NCBI GenBank assembly: GCA_025935735.1
Contig: JAICUS010000070.1
Location: 1-15,408, forward strand
Source: Solirubrobacteraceae bacterium
GTDB lineage: Bacteria; Actinomycetota; Thermoleophilia; Solirubrobacterales; Solirubrobacteraceae
Length of the DNA stretch: 15,408 nucleotides
Direction of reading: 5' to 3'
Every line of letters starts with the position of its first letter. Within the stretch, counting starts at the first letter, position 1. The position numbers and the translations under genes were made by a program. This document shows positions 1-6,643 of this stretch, piece by piece. The notes beneath the pieces were generated by a model. The model was not told the DNA's origin. It did not search any database and saw only the letters and a list, made by a program, of their open reading frames with translations.

Positions 1-726
1 CGGGGGCGCGGTGAAGCCCGCGATGTATGCGACGACGGGCTTGCTCACCCGCTCGGCGATGAACTCGGCGGCCTCCTCCTCGGCGGAGCCGCCGATCTCG
101 CCGGCCATGACGATGAGCTCGGTCTCGCCGTCGGCCTCGAACAGCGCGATGATGTCGATGAACGAGGAGCCCGGCACGGGGTCGCCGCCGATGCCCACGA
201 TCGACGAGTTGCCGAAACCGCGCTGGGCCAGCTCGTTGCCGATCTGGTAGGTCAGCGTGCCCGAGCGCGAGACGACGCCGACGTTGCCCTCGGAGAAGAA
301 CGCGGCGGGGATGATCCCCACGTTGGCCTTGCCCGGCGAGAGGATGCCCGGGCAGTTCGGGCCGATCAGCCGCGTACGGCCGTTGGACTTCAGGTGGTTG
401 TAGACGCGCAGCTCGTCGTGGGCGGGGATGCCCTCGGTGATGCAGATGACCAGCGCGATGCCGGCGTCCTCGGCCTCCAGGATCGAGTCGGCGGCGAAGC
501 GCGGCGGGACGAAGATCATCGCCGTGTTCGCGCCGGTCTCCGCCACGGCGTCGTGGAACGTGTTGAACACCGGGACGCCCTCGACGTCCTGGCCGCCCTT
601 GCCGGGGGTGACGCCGGAGACGACGTTCGTCCCGTAACGCCGGTTGTTCATCGCGTGGAACGTGCCCTCGCGGCCGGTGATGCCGGAGACGCAGAGCTTG
701 GTGTCGTTGTCGACGAGGATGCTCAT
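1..726 (-). CDS. sucD: Succinyl-CoA synthetase (ADP/GDP-forming) alpha subunit, 3' end cut by window edge
   Basis: The first 242 codons of the alpha subunit are visible; the family is about 290-300 residues, so roughly the last 50-60 are missing. The alpha subunit binds CoA and carries the phosphohistidine that passes phosphate between succinyl-phosphate and the nucleotide bound on the beta subunit (TCA cycle, cytoplasm). Seen here: a Rossmann-type CoA-binding start ([12 protein letters not shown], residues 13-24), GPNCPG at 122-127 and [11 protein letters not shown] at 153-163. The visible part ends at [10 protein letters not shown], just before the stretch where the catalytic His is expected, so that residue cannot be checked. 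The ATG shares an ATGA overlap with the sucC stop, and GGAG lies 8 nt upstream, which fixes the start and suggests translational coupling. Identification is very secure. Confidence 0.97.
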   Translation of the reverse strand, partial: MSILVDNDTKLCVSGITGREGTFHAMNNRRYGTNVVSGVTPGKGGQDVEGVPVFNTFHDAVAETGANTAMIFVPPRFAADSILEAEDAGIALVICITEGIPAHDELRVYNHLKSNGRTRLIGPNCPGILSPGKANVGIIPAAFFSEGNVGVVSRSGTLTYQIGNELAQRGFGNSSIVGIGGDPVPGSSFIDIIALFEADGETELIVMAGEIGGSAEEEAAEFIAERVSKPVVAYIAGFTAPP

Positions 727-1862
727 CCTGCGAGCTCCACGACGCGCTTGGCGGCGCCCAGCATGGTCGCCTCGGTGTGCACGTTGGGCAGGTTCGCCTC
801 CGCGAGCAACCGGCGGCCCTCCTCGTCGTTGGTGCCGTCCAGCCGCACCACGAACGGCACGGTCGGCTTGATCTGGTCGAACGCCTCGATCAGCCCGCGC
901 GCCACCTCGTCGCAGCGGGTGATGCCGCCGAAGATGTTGAACAGCACGGCGGTGACGTTCTCGTTGGACAGGATCACCTCGACGGCCTGGGTGATCGCCT
1001 CGGCGCGCGAGCCGCCGCCGGCGTCGAGGAAGTTCGCCGGCCGGCCGCCGGCCTGCGCGACCACGTCGAGCGTCGACATCACCAGGCCCGCGCCGTTGCC
1101 CAGGATGCCCACGTTGCCGTCGAGCTTGACGAACGTCAGCCCGCGCTCGCGCGCCATGCGCTCCTGCTCGTCCTCGGCGGCCACGTTGCGCAGCGCGGCG
1201 TTGTCGGGGTGGCGGAAGAGCGAGTTGTCGTCGAGCGTCACCTTCGCGTCCAGCGCCTTGACGTCGCGGTCTGAGGTGACGATCAGCGGGTTGACCTCGA
1301 CGAGCATGGCCTCCTCGGCCACGAACGCGTCATAGAGCTTGTTCAGCAGCGCGCCGATCGGCCGCACGACGTCGGCGTCGACGCCCGCCTCGAAGGCCAG
1401 CCGGCGGGCGTGGAAGTCCTGGAAGCCCAGCAGCGGGTCGACGTGCAGGCGGGCGATCGCCTCGGGGTTGCGCTCGGCCACCTCCTCGATCTCCACGCCG
1501 CCCTCGGTCGAGAGCATCACCAGCGGGCGCTTGGCCGCGCGGTCGAACACGATCGAGGCGTAGTACTCGGCCGCGATGTCGCTGGCGGCCTCGATCCACA
1601 CCTCGTGCACGGTGTGGCCGCGGATGTCCATGCCGAGGATGGCCTGGGCATGGGTTTCAGCCTGCTGGCGGTCTTGGGCGACCTTGATGCCGCCGGCCTT
1701 GCCCCGCCCGCCGATCTGCACCTGCGCCTTGACCACGCAGGGGTAGCCGATCTCGTCCGCGGCGGCGACGGCCTCTTCGACGGTGGTGGCGGGGGCGCCG
1801 CTGGGCACGGGCACCCCGTGGCGGGCGAACAGCTGCTTGCCCTGGTATTCGAGTAGGTCCAT
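723..1862 (-). CDS. sucC: Succinyl-CoA synthetase (ADP/GDP-forming) beta subunit
   Basis: A 379-residue ATP-grasp protein, close to the usual length of about 390. With SucD it forms the enzyme that converts succinyl-CoA to succinate with nucleotide phosphorylation. Visible: the [12 protein letters not shown] start typical of SucC, the nucleotide-binding Lys45 and the GGRGKAGG loop (51-58), metal-ligand region VEVNPL (188-193), [12 protein letters not shown] (255-266) and [13 protein letters not shown] (309-321) of the C-terminal ligase domain facing the alpha subunit. The ATG at 1862 is the natural start, but no strong Shine-Dalgarno sequence precedes it. The slipin gene ends only 16 nt upstream, so read-through from that gene is likely. 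The stop overlaps the sucD start by 4 nt. Whether ATP or GTP is preferred cannot be told from sequence inspection alone. Confidence 0.97.
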   Translation of the reverse strand: MDLLEYQGKQLFARHGVPVPSGAPATTVEEAVAAADEIGYPCVVKAQVQIGGRGKAGGIKVAQDRQQAETHAQAILGMDIRGHTVHEVWIEAASDIAAEYYASIVFDRAAKRPLVMLSTEGGVEIEEVAERNPEAIARLHVDPLLGFQDFHARRLAFEAGVDADVVRPIGALLNKLYDAFVAEEAMLVEVNPLIVTSDRDVKALDAKVTLDDNSLFRHPDNAALRNVAAEDEQERMARERGLTFVKLDGNVGILGNGAGLVMSTLDVVAQAGGRPANFLDAGGGSRAEAITQAVEVILSNENVTAVLFNIFGGITRCDEVARGLIEAFDQIKPTVPFVVRLDGTNDEEGRRLLAEANLPNVHTEATMLGAAKRVVELAG

Positions 1863-1878
1863 GGCGCGGCGGCCGAGC

Positions 1879-2730
1879 TTAGCGCTCGTCCACCGCTTCC
1901 CGGCTCTTCGAGTCGACCAGCGGGCCGGCGGCGCCGTTGCCCTTGGGCAGCTCGGCGGGAGCCGCCTTCTCCCCGGCCGAACCCACCGCCTTGAGCAGGG
2001 GCTGGACGAGGTCGATGGGGAAGACGATCGTGGAGTTCTGATTGATCCCGATCTCGCTCAGCGTCTGCAGGTAGCGCAGCTGGATCGTCGTCGGGTTCTG
2101 GGAGATCACGTCCGCCGCCTCGGCCAGCCGGGCGGCGGCCTGGAACTCGCCCTCGGCGTTGATGATCTTGGCCCGGCGCTCGCGCTCGGCCTCCGCCTGG
2201 CGGGCCATCGCGCGCTGCATGGCCGACGGCACGCCGACGTCCTTGATCTCCACCGTGGTCACCTTGATCCCCCACGGCTCGGTCTGGTCGTCGATGATCT
2301 TCTGCAGCTCCTCGTTGAGCTCCTCGCGCTGGGTGAGCAGTGAGTCGAGGTCGGCCTTGCCGAGCACGGATCGCAGCGTCGTCTGGGCGATCTGCGAGGT
2401 CGCCTTGTGGAAGTTCTCCACCTGGACGACGGCGCTGTCGGGGTCGACGACCCGGAAGTAGACGACGGCGTCGACGCGCACCGGCACGTTGTCGCGCGTG
2501 ATGACGTCCTGCGGCGGCACGTTGAGCGTGACCGTGCGCAGCGACACGCGGACCATCCGGTCGACCGCCGGCGTGAGCAGGATCAGCCCCGGGCCCTTCT
2601 TGTCGATCACCCGGCCGAGGCGGAAGATGACGCCGCGCTCGTACTCGCGCAGCACGCGGATCGACGCGCCGGCCAGCGCGACGGCCGCCGCGATCAGCAG
2701 CACGAGGATCGTGATCAGTGCGGTGACCAT
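1879..2730 (-). CDS. Slipin/stomatin-like SPFH (band 7) membrane protein
   Basis: A 283-residue protein with one N-terminal hydrophobic segment (about residues 4-22), then an SPFH/band 7 domain: [14 protein letters not shown] (28-41), [14 protein letters not shown] (46-59), [16 protein letters not shown] (69-84). A charged helical region follows ([20 protein letters not shown], 178-197), typical of prokaryotic slipins, which oligomerise on membranes. The C-terminal tail (about 250-283) is polar and low in complexity. The start abuts the stop of the NfeD-like gene with no spacer and GGGAG lies 9 nt upstream, so the two are translated together. This stomatin-NfeD pairing is a known conserved partnership in prokaryotes; the NfeD OB-fold is thought to interact with the SPFH protein. 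The exact physiological role (membrane organisation or quality control) is not established for this family. HflK/HflC are related, but the single-gene arrangement with NfeD favours slipin. Confidence 0.93.
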   Translation of the reverse strand: MVTALITILVLLIAAAVALAGASIRVLREYERGVIFRLGRVIDKKGPGLILLTPAVDRMVRVSLRTVTLNVPPQDVITRDNVPVRVDAVVYFRVVDPDSAVVQVENFHKATSQIAQTTLRSVLGKADLDSLLTQREELNEELQKIIDDQTEPWGIKVTTVEIKDVGVPSAMQRAMARQAEAERERRAKIINAEGEFQAAARLAEAADVISQNPTTIQLRYLQTLSEIGINQNSTIVFPIDLVQPLLKAVGSAGEKAAPAELPKGNGAAGPLVDSKSREAVDER

Positions 2731-3192
2731 TCAGATCAGCTCCCATTCCTCTGCCGGGCGGACGGTCAGTGTCAGCCCCTCGACACGCTCGACCACGCAG
2801 GCGTCGCCCTTGTGGAGCGGCTTCTCGTCCTCGTCGAGCCGCCAGGTCTTCGCGCGCCACAGCGCGCCGTCAACGTACACCTGCCCGAGCGGCTCCGGCG
2901 CGGCGCGAATCACGCCGACGCGGCCGACGAGGGTGTCGCGCACGCGCATCGCCCGCGCCTCCATCACCTTGCGCACGAGCAGCGTCACGTAGGCGCCGCC
3001 GGCCAGCGCGACGCCGAGCGCCGCGAGGATGGCCACGAGCGCCGCGGCACCCGCCCCGGAGAGGATCAGCCCGACGCCGAGCGCGAGCGATACGACCGCC
3101 GCCGAGCCGAGCGCGCCGTGGGTGGGCGTGTGGGCTTCCGCCGCCACCAGCGCGGCGCCGATCAGGACGAGGATCAGGCCCAGCGCGGACAT
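2731..3192 (-). CDS. NfeD-like membrane protein (short form, no protease domain)
   Basis: 153 residues from the ATG at 3192. About three hydrophobic segments fill residues 3-70 (the first includes LILVLIGAALVAAEA, followed by the THG turn typical of NfeD). A soluble C-terminal domain (about 85-153; LVGRVGVIRAAPEPLGQVYV, then GALWRAKT) matches the NfeD OB-fold. The ClpP/serine-protease domain of long NfeD proteins is absent, so this is the short NfeD1b type. I chose the start at 3192 because GAGAGG lies 10 nt upstream and translation there begins right at the first membrane helix. An ATG at 3210 would start inside that Shine-Dalgarno sequence, and one at 3255 would add a charged stretch. The stop abuts the slipin ATG. 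It is probably the first gene of a unit running through slipin, sucC and sucD. Confidence 0.88.
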   Translation of the reverse strand: MSALGLILVLIGAALVAAEAHTPTHGALGSAAVVSLALGVGLILSGAGAAALVAILAALGVALAGGAYVTLLVRKVMEARAMRVRDTLVGRVGVIRAAPEPLGQVYVDGALWRAKTWRLDEDEKPLHKGDACVVERVEGLTLTVRPAEEWELI

Positions 3193-3219
3193 CCCTTGCT
3201 CGCCTCTCATGGTACCTGC

Positions 3220-3232
3220 GCCGCGACGCGGC
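3220..3232. promoter_or_regulatory. Small perfect palindrome in the nfeD/HAD divergent gap
   Basis: GCCGCG and CGCGGC arms (6 bp each) flank a single A in the 74-bp gap between the divergent nfeD-like and HAD genes. The place suits an operator, but the arms are pure GC in a GC-rich genome, so chance is a real possibility. On the minus strand a TACCAT box (3207-3212) lies 16 nt before the nfeD ATG and could be its -10 element; I see no clear -35. Confidence 0.25.
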
Positions 3233-3266
3233 CACGAGCGGTCGAATGTCATCATGCACGGCCGCG

Positions 3267-3947
3267 ATGCCTCTTCCCAAGGAAGTCACCTTCGTCACCT
3301 TCGACGTCTACGGCACGCTCATCGACTGGGAGTCGGGGGCCTATGACGCCTTCTCCAAGGAGGCCGACAAGGACGGCTACACGCTCGCCCGGGAGGAGCT
3401 CGTGCCCCTGTTCCTCGAGATCCAGCAGGAGATCAAGGGCGGCTCATACGAGCTCTATGCCGAGGTCCTGCGGCGCACCGCCGTGCAGATCTCGCGCCAG
3501 CTCGGTTGGCCGCTGGAGCCGTCGCGCTCCGGCTTCCTGCCCGAGTCGGTCAAGCGCTGGCCGCCGTTCAAGGAGACCAACACGCAGCTCGACCGCTTCG
3601 CCAAGAAGTTCGAGCTGGGGCTGATCTCCAACATCGACGACAAGCTGCTGGGCGAGACCCGGCGCTGGTTCAAGACCGACTTCGACCTGGTGGTCACGGC
3701 CCAGCAGGTGCGCTCCTACAAGCCCGACGCGGCGCACTTCAAGGAGGCCGAGCGGCGGATCGGCACCAAGAAGGGCTGGGTGCACGTGGCGTCGTCGTAC
3801 TACTACGACGTCGAGCCGTGCATCAAGGCCAAGATCCCCGTGATCTGGGTCAACCGCCACAAGGAGCAGCTCGACGCGTCGCAGAAGAAGCCGACCGCCG
3901 AGGTCAAGACGCTGCTCGAGGCGGCCAAGCTGCTCGGCGTGGCCTGA
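3267..3947 (+). CDS. HAD-superfamily hydrolase (haloacid dehalogenase type II-like)
   Basis: A 226-residue cytoplasmic hydrolase. HAD motif I is TFDVYGTLID with the predicted Asp13 nucleophile. It has the D-x-Y-G-T form of L-2-haloacid dehalogenases rather than the phosphatase DxDxT. Motif II is LISNIDD (Ser121, Asn122), motif III is SYKPD (Lys152), and motif IV is HVASSYYYD (Ser176/177, Asp181). In characterised haloacid dehalogenases an Asn lies between the motif IV Ser and Asp; here that position is Tyr, so true dehalogenase activity is doubtful and the substrate is unknown. An in-frame ATG at 3246 would add seven residues; I prefer 3267 because the conserved fold begins a few residues later. 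No strong Shine-Dalgarno sequence is visible at either. The MBL-fold gene starts 2 nt after the stop, so the pair is probably one transcript. Confidence 0.9.
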   Translation: MPLPKEVTFVTFDVYGTLIDWESGAYDAFSKEADKDGYTLAREELVPLFLEIQQEIKGGSYELYAEVLRRTAVQISRQLGWPLEPSRSGFLPESVKRWPPFKETNTQLDRFAKKFELGLISNIDDKLLGETRRWFKTDFDLVVTAQQVRSYKPDAAHFKEAERRIGTKKGWVHVASSYYYDVEPCIKAKIPVIWVNRHKEQLDASQKKPTAEVKTLLEAAKLLGVA

Positions 3948-3949
3948 GC

Positions 3950-4702
3950 TTGCGGGCCGTCGGGCTCCACGCGGACGTCATCGCGGTCACCTCGCGCGTC
4001 TACGCCACCGGCTGCGTGCTGGTGCGCAGCGGCGGCGAGGCGTTCTGCATCGACTCCCCGGTGTTCCCGGACGAGCTGGAGATCCTGCCGGCGATGGCCG
4101 CGCAGGCGGAGTTCAACGTCGTCGGGCTGCTGGCCACGCACGCCGACTGGGACCACCTGCTGGGGCCCTACGCGTTCCCCGAGGCGCCGCTGGGCTGCGC
4201 GGAGAGCAGCGCCGCCCGGCTGATCAACGAGCCGGGCGTGGCGCAGCGGCGGCTGCGGGAGTTCGACGAGGAGTTCTACGTCGAGCGGCCCGGCCCGCTG
4301 TCGCTGGGGGCGTCGCAGCGGCTGCCGGTGCCGGGGCGGGTCGAGGTCGGCTCGCAGGAGCTCGAGGTGCTGCCGGCCGACGGCCACACCAGCGACGGGA
4401 TGGCGATCTGGATCCCCTGGGCGGGCGTGCTCGTCTGCGGGGACTACCTGTCGCCGGCGGAGATCCCGATGGTCGGGTTCTCGGTCGACGCCTACCTGGC
4501 CACGCTCGCCCGGCTGGAGCCGTGGGTGGAGGAGGCGGCGCACGTGGTCCCGGGGCACGGCGGGCCGATCGACGGCGCGCGCGCGGCGGCGATCCTGCGC
4601 GAGGACCGCGCCTACCTCGAGGCGCTGCCGGACGCGCAGCTGCCCCTGGCGCGGCGCACCGGCGCCCAGCGCAAGATCCACGAGCGCAACGTCACGCGCT
4701 GA
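3950..4702 (+). CDS. MBL-fold metallo-hydrolase with HxDxDH variant motif
   Basis: 250 residues from a TTG at 3950, 2 nt after the HAD stop. This is the only in-frame start that keeps the N-terminal strand (ADVIAVTSRVYATGCVLV). Metallo-beta-lactamase fold: FCIDSPVFPDE, then THADWDH with His64, Asp68 and His69 in place and Asp66 where the usual HxHxDH motif has its second His. Further ligands are His146 (ADGHTSDGM), Asp165 (CGDYLS) and His203 (VPGHGGPI). The last two give a complete second metal site, while the first site is altered, so metal content may differ from glyoxalase II-type enzymes. The substrate is unknown; hydroxyacylglutathione-, lactonase- and thioesterase-type chemistry are all possible. 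Translation is probably coupled to the HAD gene, which suggests a shared pathway. The 3' end overlaps the convergent EamA gene by 11 nt. Confidence 0.88.
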   Translation: MRAVGLHADVIAVTSRVYATGCVLVRSGGEAFCIDSPVFPDELEILPAMAAQAEFNVVGLLATHADWDHLLGPYAFPEAPLGCAESSAARLINEPGVAQRRLREFDEEFYVERPGPLSLGASQRLPVPGRVEVGSQELEVLPADGHTSDGMAIWIPWAGVLVCGDYLSPAEIPMVGFSVDAYLATLARLEPWVEEAAHVVPGHGGPIDGARAAAILREDRAYLEALPDAQLPLARRTGAQRKIHERNVTR

Positions 4703-5564
4703 TCAGCGGGACGCCGGCGAGCGCGAGGACGACGCCGGCGCGCTGCACCGGTTGCAGCCGCTCGTGGAGCAGGAAGTAGGCGAGCGCGACCGTGACCACG
4801 GGGAACAGGCCGCCGAGCACGGCGACGAGGCTGAGCAGCCCGGCCGTGGTGGCGAGCGCGAACGCGGAGTTCGCGGCCGTGTCGAGCAGCCCGATCACCG
4901 CGAGTTGCGGCAGCGCCCGCGCCGGTGCGGTGGCCCGGGCGCGCAGCGCCACGAGCCCGAGCACGGGGACGGCGACGAGCCGCGCCGCGCCGACGCCGGT
5001 GAGCGCGTCGTGCTCGGCCGCCTTGTCGAGGCCGATGAGCGTGAGCCCGATGAGGAGCGCCGCGAGCACCGCGAGCCGGATCGCCGCGCGCTGGTCGTAC
5101 GACGACACCGGATGACGGGCGCCGGCGGGGCCGGCCGGTCCGGCGGGCACGCCGACGGCGGTCGTGTCCGGCTCGCGCGAGGCGAGCACCGCGCCGGCCA
5201 GGGCGGCCGCCACGCCGAGCCATTGCAGCGCGCCCGGGCGGTCGCCGTTGACGATGCCGTAGGCCAGCGGCACGAGGGCGCTCGTGGCGCCGATCGGCGC
5301 CACGACGCTCATCGTCCCGCGGCTGAGCGCGCCGTAGAAGGCGAGCACCGCGCCGACGCCGACCGCGCCGGCGAAGAGGCCGCCCGGCAGCGCGCCGGCG
5401 TCCGCGCCGCGCACGGCGAGGACCGCGGCCAGCACGACCAGCCCGGCGGCCTGGCCGACGAGCGCGACGAGGACGGTGGGATGGCGGCGGCTCGCCCGGC
5501 CGGCCAGGAAGTCGGCCGTGCCCCACAGCAGGGACGCGACCAGCGCGGCCGGGGCGCCGCTCAC
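4692..5564 (-). CDS. EamA/DMT-family transporter
   Basis: A 290-residue integral membrane protein with about ten hydrophobic segments in two EamA repeats. Repeat one opens with ALVASLLWGTADFLAGRAS (7-25) and contains ALSRGTMSVVAPIGATSALV (79-98). A Gly/Pro-rich linker follows (about 131-155). Repeat two ends with LFPVVTVALAYFLLHERLQP (253-272) and GVVLALAGVPLI, both classic for drug/metabolite exporters. It starts at GTG 5564, sharing a 4-nt GTGA overlap with the SIS-domain gene stop, so it is translationally coupled to it. AAGGAG lies unusually close to, and partly overlaps, the GTG. Together with the SIS gene and the divergent MocR regulator, the context suggests movement of a sugar-, amino sugar- or amine-type metabolite. 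The substrate and direction are not readable from sequence. Confidence 0.92.
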   Translation of the reverse strand: MSGAPAALVASLLWGTADFLAGRASRRHPTVLVALVGQAAGLVVLAAVLAVRGADAGALPGGLFAGAVGVGAVLAFYGALSRGTMSVVAPIGATSALVPLAYGIVNGDRPGALQWLGVAAALAGAVLASREPDTTAVGVPAGPAGPAGARHPVSSYDQRAAIRLAVLAALLIGLTLIGLDKAAEHDALTGVGAARLVAVPVLGLVALRARATAPARALPQLAVIGLLDTAANSAFALATTAGLLSLVAVLGGLFPVVTVALAYFLLHERLQPVQRAGVVLALAGVPLISA

Positions 5565-6544
5565 TCCTTGGCCGCGGCGGCCGCGAGCCGGTAGGGCTCC
5601 TCCTCGCGGCGGATCAGGTCGGGGTTGGTTCCGGCGGCCAGCACGAGCTCCAGTGTGAACACCTGGGCCGCGAGCGCGCCTGCCACCAGGGTCCCGGCCG
5701 GCGTGTCGCCGCCGGGCAGCCCGTCGATCCGGGCCACCGGCATGCCGAGCTCGGCCACCGCGCGCTCGCAGTCGCCGGCGCGGTCGTCCCGGTGCTCGCC
5801 GGCCCGCCGGTCGATCCGCAGCAGGACGACGCCCGTGCGCGAGTCCGCGGCCGGCAGGTGCCCGTGCAGCACCTTCTCGAGCCCGAGCGGCGTGGTCGGC
5901 ACGTGCACGCCCTCCTCGATCTTCAGCGAGAGCTCGCGCGCGGCGATCTCGTCGAGGCCGCTGGCCACGGCGAGCAGGCGCTCGCAGCCGGAGACCTGCT
6001 GCGCCAGCGCGGTGAAGTCGGCGCGGCGGGCGAGGACGGCGTCGACGATCCCGGCCACGTCGGGGACGTCGGCGCCGAGGTGGCCGGCGATGGCCACGAA
6101 GCTCACCAGCGGCGACAGATAGCCCACCGTGTGGCACCACGAGGCGTCCTCCAGCGGCGTGCGCACCACCACGTCGGCGGCGGCGGTCTCGCGGTTGGTG
6201 ATCAGCACCGTGCGCGCGTCGCGCGCCGCGCCCAGGGCCGCGAGTGTCTGCCGGGTCTCGCCGCTGTGGGAGACGGCCACCAGCGCGCCGCCCCGCTGCG
6301 GGTCCAGCCAGGCCTCGAACGCGTCGCGGCTGCGCGCGCCCGGCAGCAGCGCGGCACCGGCCATCGCGGCGTGCTCGCTCGTCCCGCAGCCGGTGGCGAT
6401 CAGTGGGTCCGCGCCCCGGATCGCCTCCGCGGCCTCGGCCGTCGCGGGGTTCTCCAGCAGCGCCCCGACGAGCCCCGGCTCGGCCAGGATCATCTCCTCC
6501 ATGGCCCACGGCGGGCCGTCTCGCAACTCCGGCGTCGTGCTCAT
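5561..6544 (-). CDS. SIS-domain sugar-phosphate isomerase-like protein (GlmS isomerase-domain relative)
   Basis: 327 residues with two SIS domains and no glutaminase domain. First domain: LIATGCGTSEHAAMAG (48-63) and AVSHSGETRQTL (90-101), the phosphosugar-binding loops. Second: ASGLDEIAARELSLKIEEG (194-212), then LEKVLHGHLPAAD (222-234), with a C-terminal GTNPDLIRREEEPYR (305-319). This layout resembles GlmS isomerase domains and stand-alone relatives such as AgaS/FrlB-type deaminases, so the likely substrate is an amino- or imino-sugar phosphate. The precise reaction is unknown. The ATG at 6544 is chosen over a GTG at 6574 because TACCGT lies exactly 7 nt before it, giving a leaderless-type start. 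Its stop overlaps the EamA GTG. It is divergent from the MocR regulator, the classic layout for a MocR target. Confidence 0.88.
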   Translation of the reverse strand: MSTTPELRDGPPWAMEEMILAEPGLVGALLENPATAEAAEAIRGADPLIATGCGTSEHAAMAGAALLPGARSRDAFEAWLDPQRGGALVAVSHSGETRQTLAALGAARDARTVLITNRETAAADVVVRTPLEDASWCHTVGYLSPLVSFVAIAGHLGADVPDVAGIVDAVLARRADFTALAQQVSGCERLLAVASGLDEIAARELSLKIEEGVHVPTTPLGLEKVLHGHLPAADSRTGVVLLRIDRRAGEHRDDRAGDCERAVAELGMPVARIDGLPGGDTPAGTLVAGALAAQVFTLELVLAAGTNPDLIRREEEPYRLAAAAAKE

Positions 6545-6551
6545 GGCCGGC

Positions 6552-6580
6552 ACGGTACCGTTCCGGTGGCCCACTGGACA
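6552..6580 (-). promoter_or_regulatory. Predicted promoter of the SIS-eamA operon
   Basis: Read on the minus strand: a -35-like TGTCCA (6580-6575), a 17-nt spacer, a -10 TACCGT (6557-6552), then 7 nt to the ATG at 6544. A transcript would begin at or very near the start codon. The direct repeats listed separately flank and overlap the -35 box, as expected for a regulator acting at this promoter. Confidence 0.55.
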
Positions 6581-6588
6581 GGGCCACT
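6568..6588 (-). promoter_or_regulatory. Direct repeats AGTGGNCC, candidate MocR operator
   Basis: On the minus strand AGTGGCCC (6588-6581) and AGTGGGCC (6575-6568) recur with a 13-nt period across the SIS promoter -35 box. A further GTGGC lies at 6611-6607. MocR regulators typically bind direct repeats in the gap to a divergent target. As I recall, the PdxR motif of corynebacteria has a similar AGTGG core, but I cannot check this here. The same DNA can also be read as a 7-bp inverted repeat (GTGGCCC/GGGCCAC, 6566-6587). Confidence 0.5.
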
Positions 6589-6604
6589 TCGATGCAAGTT
6601 GATA
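6575..6604 (+). promoter_or_regulatory. Possible weak promoter for the mocR-type gene
   Basis: TGGACA (6575-6580) resembles a -35 box. It is followed after 18 nt by TTGATA (6599-6604), a poor -10. If used, transcription would begin near 6611 and the leader would contain the 21-nt palindrome. The -35 box would then coincide, on opposite strands, with the -35 of the SIS promoter, so one bound protein could affect both. Weak support. Confidence 0.25.
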
Positions 6605-6619
6605 GAGCCACGCAACACC

Positions 6620-6640
6620 TAAAGGGGTCTGACCCCTTTA
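6620..6640. promoter_or_regulatory. Perfect 21-nt palindrome directly before the mocR start
   Basis: The arms TAAAGGGGTC and GACCCCTTTA are exact reverse complements around a single central T, ending 3 nt before the ATG at 6644. It could be an operator, a dispersed REP-type repeat, or, if transcribed, an RNA hairpin holding the purine run AAAGGGG. A second ATG at 6640 opens a four-codon frame (Met-Tyr-Gly-Asp-stop) that overlaps the mocR start in another frame. Confidence 0.6.
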
Positions 6641-6643
6641 TGT

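Noticed and set aside
1517..2860. A 447-codon minus-strand frame across sucC and slipin
   Set aside because: It is a shifted reading of both genes and shows no recognisable protein features.
3246..3266. Longer start (ATG 3246) for the HAD hydrolase
   Set aside because: It adds only seven non-conserved residues and has no ribosome-binding site or -10 box at a useful distance; it is kept as an alternative, not the main call.
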